Source: JAZRYE01 sp045600585
Lineage (GTDB): Bacteria > Bacillota_I > Bacilli_A > RFN20 > CAG-826
Direction of reading: 5' to 3'
DNA: 64,000 bases
NCBI GenBank assembly: GCA_045600585.1
Contig: JAZRYE010000004.1
Span: forward strand, 62,001-126,000
Below are positions 60,088 through 64,000 of this stretch, in pieces. A model generated the notes under the pieces. That model was given only the letters and a program-made list of their open reading frames with translations. It ran no database searches and was not told where the DNA came from. How positions within the stretch are numbered: the stretch's first letter is position 1; each line of letters opens with the position of its first letter. The translations under genes were made by a program, and so were the position numbers.

Positions 60088-62184
60088 ATGAAGATTAAAC
60101 CGATAAAAGAATTAAGAGACACTAATAAAATTAGTGATGAGTGTCATTCGATAGATGAACCAATATTTATTACCAAAAATGGTTATCAAGATTTAGTAAT
60201 AATGTCACAAGATGTTTATGACAAAAATACATCAAAAATAACATATAAAGTTGATAGAAAGCCTTTAGAAATTAACGATGAGCAAAGCCAAAATATGGGT
60301 TTTGTCAAAGTCTCATGTGTTACACCTGAAATTAAAGTTAGTGATGTTAAATACAATGTGCAATTAATCAAGAATATTTTGGAAGAAGAAAACAAGAAAC
60401 AGACAAATTTAGTTGTCTTTCCTGAGCTTTCTTTAACTGGTTATACTTGCAGCGATTTATTTTTCCAACAAAAGTTGCTAAAAGAAACTGTTAACGGATT
60501 AAAAGAATTAGAAAATTATTCTAAGAATCTTGATCTCATATTCTTAGTTGGAGCTCCACTAGCAAAGGAAAATAAGCTATATAACTGTGCAATTGCAATT
60601 TGTCATGGCGAAATACTCGCTGTTATTGCTAAACAATATATTCCTAATTACAACGAATTCTATGAAAAGCGTCATTTTGACAAAGTTCCAGATATAAATA
60701 CAACTATAGAAATTGGTGGAAGAACCTATCCATTTGGAAACAAATTCATTTTAGTTAATAGAAAATGTTCATCTTTAAAAATTGGTGTTGAAATATGTGA
60801 AGATCTTTGGGTAGCAAATACTCCTTCTACTGGATTAGCATCAAATGGAGCAACTGTCATTTGTAATTTATCAGCTTCTAATGAGCTAGTTGGTAAAGCT
60901 TCTTATAGAAGAAACCTTGTAAGTATGACAAGTGCTAGACTTGTATGTGCTTATTTATATTGTTCAAGCGGCCTTGGTGAATCTTCTACTGATATGGTAT
61001 TTTCTGGTCATAATATAATTTCTGAAAACGGCAAAATTATTTCTGAAAGCGAATTATTTTCAAACGATACAATCACTACCGAAATCGATTTAGATGTCAT
61101 TGAACAAGAAAGACATAAATTAAATGTTTTTGAGAATAAAGAAGATACTAGATATGAATATATTTATTTTGATTTAAATGTTAATAAACCGGAATTAACT
61201 AGATTTTACCCTCCAAATCCATTTATTCCTGGCGGTAATAAGGTTGATCTAAATAGAGTGAATCAGATATTAAAAATCCAAGCTATGGGACTTTATCAAA
61301 GAATGCATGCAATTCATTGTAAAAAGGCTGTAATTGGCCTTTCCGGTGGTCTTGATAGCACGCTTGCTTTGATTGTAATTATTGAAGCATATAAGAAATT
61401 AGGATTAAGTAATGATAATATTATTGCTATCACTCTTCCTGCATTTGGCACAACTAGTAGAACATTAGATAATGTCAAAAAGTTATGTTCTAATCTAAAT
61501 ATTCCACTTAGAGAAATAAATATTTCTAAATCAGTAAATCAACATTTAGAAGACATCGGACATTTAGAAGGTAACTTCAATAACGCCTATGAAAATGCAC
61601 AAGCTAGAGAAAGAACACAAGTTCTAATGGATGTCGCAAACGATGTTGGCGGCATAGTTATCGGTACTGGTGACTTATCTGAATTAGCACTTGGTTGGTG
61701 TACATATAATGGCGATCAAATGAGTATGTACGGAGTTAACTGTTCTATTCCAAAAACTCTTGTTAAATATTTGGTTCAAGGTTATGCCTTACAACATGAC
61801 GAAATCAAAGAAGAATTATTCGATATTTTAGATACCCCTATTTCTCCTGAACTTATTCCAGCTAATGATGATAAGATTTCACAAAAAACTGAAGATATCA
61901 TTGGTCCTTATGAATTACACGACTTCTTCTTATACCACTTTATTAGATATAATCTAGAACCTAAAAAAATCTTCGAATTAGCGTGTTATGCATATAAAGA
62001 TAAATATGATAAAGAAACAATCCATAAATGGTTGACTTTATTTATAAAAAGGTTCTTTTCAAATCAATTTAAAAGAAGTGCGATGCCTGATGGAGTAAAA
62101 GTTGGAACAGTTTCCGTTTCTCCTCGTGGTGATCTAAGAATGCCAAGCGATGCTTCTAACTATACATTCTTATTCGATTTATAA
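60088..62184 (+). CDS. nadE: Glutamine-dependent NAD synthetase with N-terminal Phd/YefM-like domain
   Basis: 698 residues. From about 70 on it is a normal two-domain NadE: nitrilase-type glutaminase with Glu113 (FPELSLTGY), Lys182 and Cys237 (EICEDLW), and a synthetase domain with SGGLDS (419-424) and TGDLSELALGW. It makes NAD from deamido-NAD using glutamine. Residues 1-50 are extra and match Phd/YefM antitoxins: IKPIKELRD then EPIFITKNGYQDLVIMSQD, lacking the toxin-binding tail. I start at ATG 60088 after GAGGT; GTG at 60070 overlaps the promoter. Frame and expression signals show a true fusion. Confidence 0.95.
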   Translation: MKIKPIKELRDTNKISDECHSIDEPIFITKNGYQDLVIMSQDVYDKNTSKITYKVDRKPLEINDEQSQNMGFVKVSCVTPEIKVSDVKYNVQLIKNILEEENKKQTNLVVFPELSLTGYTCSDLFFQQKLLKETVNGLKELENYSKNLDLIFLVGAPLAKENKLYNCAIAICHGEILAVIAKQYIPNYNEFYEKRHFDKVPDINTTIEIGGRTYPFGNKFILVNRKCSSLKIGVEICEDLWVANTPSTGLASNGATVICNLSASNELVGKASYRRNLVSMTSARLVCAYLYCSSGLGESSTDMVFSGHNIISENGKIISESELFSNDTITTEIDLDVIEQERHKLNVFENKEDTRYEYIYFDLNVNKPELTRFYPPNPFIPGGNKVDLNRVNQILKIQAMGLYQRMHAIHCKKAVIGLSGGLDSTLALIVIIEAYKKLGLSNDNIIAITLPAFGTTSRTLDNVKKLCSNLNIPLREINISKSVNQHLEDIGHLEGNFNNAYENAQARERTQVLMDVANDVGGIVIGTGDLSELALGWCTYNGDQMSMYGVNCSIPKTLVKYLVQGYALQHDEIKEELFDILDTPISPELIPANDDKISQKTEDIIGPYELHDFFLYHFIRYNLEPKKIFELACYAYKDKYDKETIHKWLTLFIKRFFSNQFKRSAMPDGVKVGTVSVSPRGDLRMPSDASNYTFLFDL

Positions 62185-62207
62185 AATAAAAAGCGGTTTA
62201 GTCCACT
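62182..62207 (-). terminator. Terminator between nadE and the acetyltransferase gene
   Basis: On the minus strand AGTGG-ACTAAA-CCGCT (5 bp with one G-U) is followed by TTTTATTTTAT, just after the acetyltransferase stop. On the plus strand one pair is lost, so it mainly serves the minus strand. Confidence 0.6.
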
Positions 62208-62208
62208 T

Positions 62209-62565
62209 TTACTTTGCAAATAACATCATATTGTCTTTAAATTTTCTAAAGCCAATCGATTCAAAAGCTTTTATATGCTCACCACTATTTAAAATTAAAT
62301 AGATGTTTTTATTTGAATATTCATTTTCAATTTCAAGTAGAGCTTGGTTAATCAATATTCCTAGATAATTATCTAATTTAAATTGTTCATCCATTTCATA
62401 TGAAATAAATATATCTGTTTTTTTATTTTCTAATTTAAAATAACCCGACAAATTTCCGTTAACTAAAAAAGAATATAAATTGTCTTTTAATATGTCTAAT
62501 GAATTACCATGTTCATTTAATGTTTGAACATCTTCTTCATTACTTTTTCGATAAGTAAATATCAT
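62209..62565 (-). CDS. Small GNAT-like N-acetyltransferase
   Basis: About 118 residues beginning MIFTYRKSNEEDVQTL, with a GNAT-like end (IYLILNSGEHIKAFESIGFRKF in parts): NS..HIKAFESIGF resembles the last strand-helix of GNAT folds. The acetyl-CoA loop (Q/RxxGxG/A) is not clear, so the fold is present but truncated or divergent. The start is uncertain (ATG at 62565, 62577 or 62595); none has a Shine-Dalgarno. Convergent with nadE. Substrate unknown. Confidence 0.6.
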   Translation of the reverse strand: MIFTYRKSNEEDVQTLNEHGNSLDILKDNLYSFLVNGNLSGYFKLENKKTDIFISYEMDEQFKLDNYLGILINQALLEIENEYSNKNIYLILNSGEHIKAFESIGFRKFKDNMMLFAK

Positions 62566-62615
62566 TGCTCTATTCATATATTTTAAGTTTAGCATATATG
62601 TTAATATTTATGCAT

Positions 62616-63425
62616 ATGAGTATTACACTATCTTTTTTAAATGAAACAGAACAAACAATTAACGAATTGCTTCTTTCAAAAGGGTTCTCTTCAAATAACA
62701 TTTATCATCTAATTGATGAGAAACACATTTTCGTTGATAAAGTAGCTGTAAATGGCAAAAATCAATTAATTCCGGCAAATATAGATGTTTTTGTTACTCT
62801 CAACGATGAAATAAATGAATTAATACCAAATAAAGATGCAATTAATATCATTTATGAAGATGATTATTTATTAATAATTAATAAGCCATATAGCCTTGAT
62901 GTTGAACCATCTCGATATACTAGAAGCAATAATTTAGCTAGTATGATTACCAATTATTTCAATTTGAATAATATTAAATCAAAAGTTCATCTTGTTAATC
63001 GACTAGATAAGTTGACTACTGGTTTAGTCATTGTTGCTAAAAATCAATACATTAAAAACCTATTTTCGCATGTCGATATTATTAAAAAGTATAGATGTTT
63101 AGTTGAAGGAATAACCGATGAAGAAGGAACGATTGAAATCGGCATATCTAAAGATAACGGAAGTAAGCATATTATTAATTCAGAAGGAAAAATGTGTAAA
63201 ACATCTTATAAAAGAATCGAAGTTATTAAAGGAAACTCTTTATTAGAGGTTCAAATATTTACCGGAAGAACTCATCAAATTCGTCTTTCAATGAAATCAA
63301 TTGGTCATCCATTATTAAACGATCCTTTATATGGTAATAAACAAGATGGAAGAATGTATTTACAAAGTTATTACTTAAAATTTGTCCATCCAATTACTAA
63401 TAAATTAATAGAAATAATAATTTAA
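62616..63425 (+). CDS. RluA-family rRNA/tRNA pseudouridine synthase
   Basis: 269 residues from ATG 62616: an S4-like N-terminal region (about 8-62), then the catalytic domain with VNRLDKLTTGLVIVAKN (Asp131; the usual His before RLD is Asn) and GRTHQIRLSMKSIGHPLLNDPLYG. A longer frame opens with TTG at 62565 but those residues are not family-like. The target, RluD-type or another, cannot be read. Ends at a shared terminator. Confidence 0.92.
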   Translation: MSITLSFLNETEQTINELLLSKGFSSNNIYHLIDEKHIFVDKVAVNGKNQLIPANIDVFVTLNDEINELIPNKDAINIIYEDDYLLIINKPYSLDVEPSRYTRSNNLASMITNYFNLNNIKSKVHLVNRLDKLTTGLVIVAKNQYIKNLFSHVDIIKKYRCLVEGITDEEGTIEIGISKDNGSKHIINSEGKMCKTSYKRIEVIKGNSLLEVQIFTGRTHQIRLSMKSIGHPLLNDPLYGNKQDGRMYLQSYYLKFVHPITNKLIEIII

Positions 63426-63449
63426 AAAGGACCACTAGGTCCTATTTTT
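63424..63449. terminator. Bidirectional terminator between convergent genes
   Basis: AGGACC-ACTA-GGTCCT (6 bp) with ATTTTT after it on the plus strand and TTTTT after it on the minus strand. It fills the 16-bp gap between the pseudouridine synthase and the membrane gene. Confidence 0.88.
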
Positions 63450-63999
63450 GAAGATCGGCGATATCTTTTCTAATTTTTGCTTCGTATTTAGTTGGTTCTT
63501 TTAAAGGAACTGAATCTTTATTTTCTTCAATAAAATCATTAACTTTATCAATTGCTATGTTCTTAGCGAATTTTAGTAATCCTTTTTCTTTCTTTTCACT
63601 TGGATTTTTTCTGCTATTAACAGCAGCACGAACAAGTTCACTATCTTCATAATCCATTCTCAATGATTCAATGAAGAAATCAATATATAGATTTAAAAAT
63701 CTAATTGCTAGTTGAATAATGATTTGACCTAATAAAAGAATAATTGAAATAGAAAGTAATATTGACGCAGTTTGAGTTGACCCATACTTAACAATTTCAT
63801 GTAAAGATAAAGCGATAAGCGCAACTCTAACTGGATATTTTACATATCGAACAATCTTCTTAACAAAACGAGATTTATGTTTATCAACTCTTTGGAATTT
63901 ACAAATTAAAGAATAAATAAGCATGACAAAGCCAGCAATCAAGAAGGATGCATAAACAATATGATAAAATTGCTTTGATAAGTTTGTAATAGCCAAATA
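63442..63999 (-). CDS. Membrane protein of unknown function, 5' partial
   Basis: At least 185 residues, open to the right edge; the first in-window start-like codon is a TTG at 63996, so the real start is probably outside. About three membrane segments (roughly 12-30, 50-65, 76-100 of the visible part) are followed by a charged cytoplasmic tail (NSRKNPSEKKEKG, then EENKDSVPLKEPTKYEAKIR). I recognise no family. Confidence 0.75.
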   Translation of the reverse strand, partial: YLAITNLSKQFYHIVYASFLIAGFVMLIYSLICKFQRVDKHKSRFVKKIVRYVKYPVRVALIALSLHEIVKYGSTQTASILLSISIILLLGQIIIQLAIRFLNLYIDFFIESLRMDYEDSELVRAAVNSRKNPSEKKEKGLLKFAKNIAIDKVNDFIEENKDSVPLKEPTKYEAKIRKDIADLQK

Positions 64000-64000
64000 T

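Noticed and set aside
62209..62595. GNAT toxin paired with the Phd-like domain of NadE
   Set aside because: The gene is convergent, not co-transcribed; known GNAT toxins pair with RHH-type antitoxins, and the toxin-binding half of Phd is absent.
1..64000. Mycoplasma-type genetic code (TGA as Trp)
   Set aside because: TGA ends aroB and the aroE-aroK gene in tight overlaps, and Trp codons are TGG throughout.
1..64000. CRISPR array, tRNA, rRNA or prophage
   Set aside because: I saw no regularly spaced repeats, no tRNA cloverleaf with CCA-type ends, no rRNA core sequence and no phage genes.

Overview
The window looks like chromosome of a low-GC Gram-positive bacterium (Bacillota, class Bacilli; probably an uncultured Erysipelotrichales- or RF39-like gut lineage, although rank below class is a guess). 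The evidence is strong AT bias, AGA-dominated arginine codons, Bacilli-type gene order (nusA operon, alaS-DUF1292-greA, comEA-comEC-holA) and a T-box on alaS. TGA is used as a stop and Trp is TGG, so this is the standard code and not the Mycoplasma code. There is no rRNA, tRNA, CRISPR array, phage or intact insertion sequence. Almost everything is on the minus strand.

Layout. 1-2 kb: 3' part of an acyl-AMP ligase fused to a carrier protein, then rpsT. 2-11 kb (minus): dtd-mnmA, a T-box, alaS-DUF1292-greA-comEA-comEC, then holA. 11-15 kb: rarA, pyrimidine nucleoside phosphorylase, an RsmF-like rRNA methyltransferase. 15-17 kb: an unrecognised lipoprotein and a 275-bp gene-free stretch that may hold a decayed mobile element. 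17-24 kb: plsC, pullulanase, ftsK, and an RNase J homologue with a degenerate active site. 24-27 kb: a glycerol-3-phosphate-dehydrogenase-like trio. 27-37 kb: pnp, rpsO, ribF, truB, and rimP-nusA-ylxR-infB-rbfA, with several leader signals. 37-39 kb: a LicD protein and a membrane/leucine-rich-repeat protein. 39-48 kb: one operon with the whole shikimate route to phenylalanine and tyrosine, including an AroE-AroK fusion. 48-55 kb: Pr6Pr-like membrane protein, mntP, malQ, two HAD hydrolases (one frameshifted), a BioY-like S component and an ABC exporter. 55-60 kb: mscL and the operon bPH/zinc-ribbon - nfnA - nfnB - nadK - luxS. 60-64 kb: a Phd-antitoxin-like/NAD synthetase fusion, a small acetyltransferase, an RluA-family pseudouridine synthase and a membrane protein cut by the window end.

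The genes are mostly housekeeping, so the interest lies in fusions, broken genes and control signals. The strongest points are: (1) an NAD synthetase carrying an N-terminal Phd/YefM-like DNA-binding domain, with an inverted repeat beside its promoter and divergent from an NADP(H) operon; (2) a HAD phosphatase gene split by a 5-bp tandem duplication whose removal restores the catalytic motif exactly; (3) several promoters placed 6-13 bp before ATG without a Shine-Dalgarno sequence, suggesting leaderless mRNAs; (4) an RNase J that has lost several metal ligands; (5) terminator hairpins that contain or adjoin the ribosome-binding site of the next gene; (6) a perfect palindrome with 10-bp arms over the pnp -35 box. 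All calls come from reading the sequence; no database search was possible.
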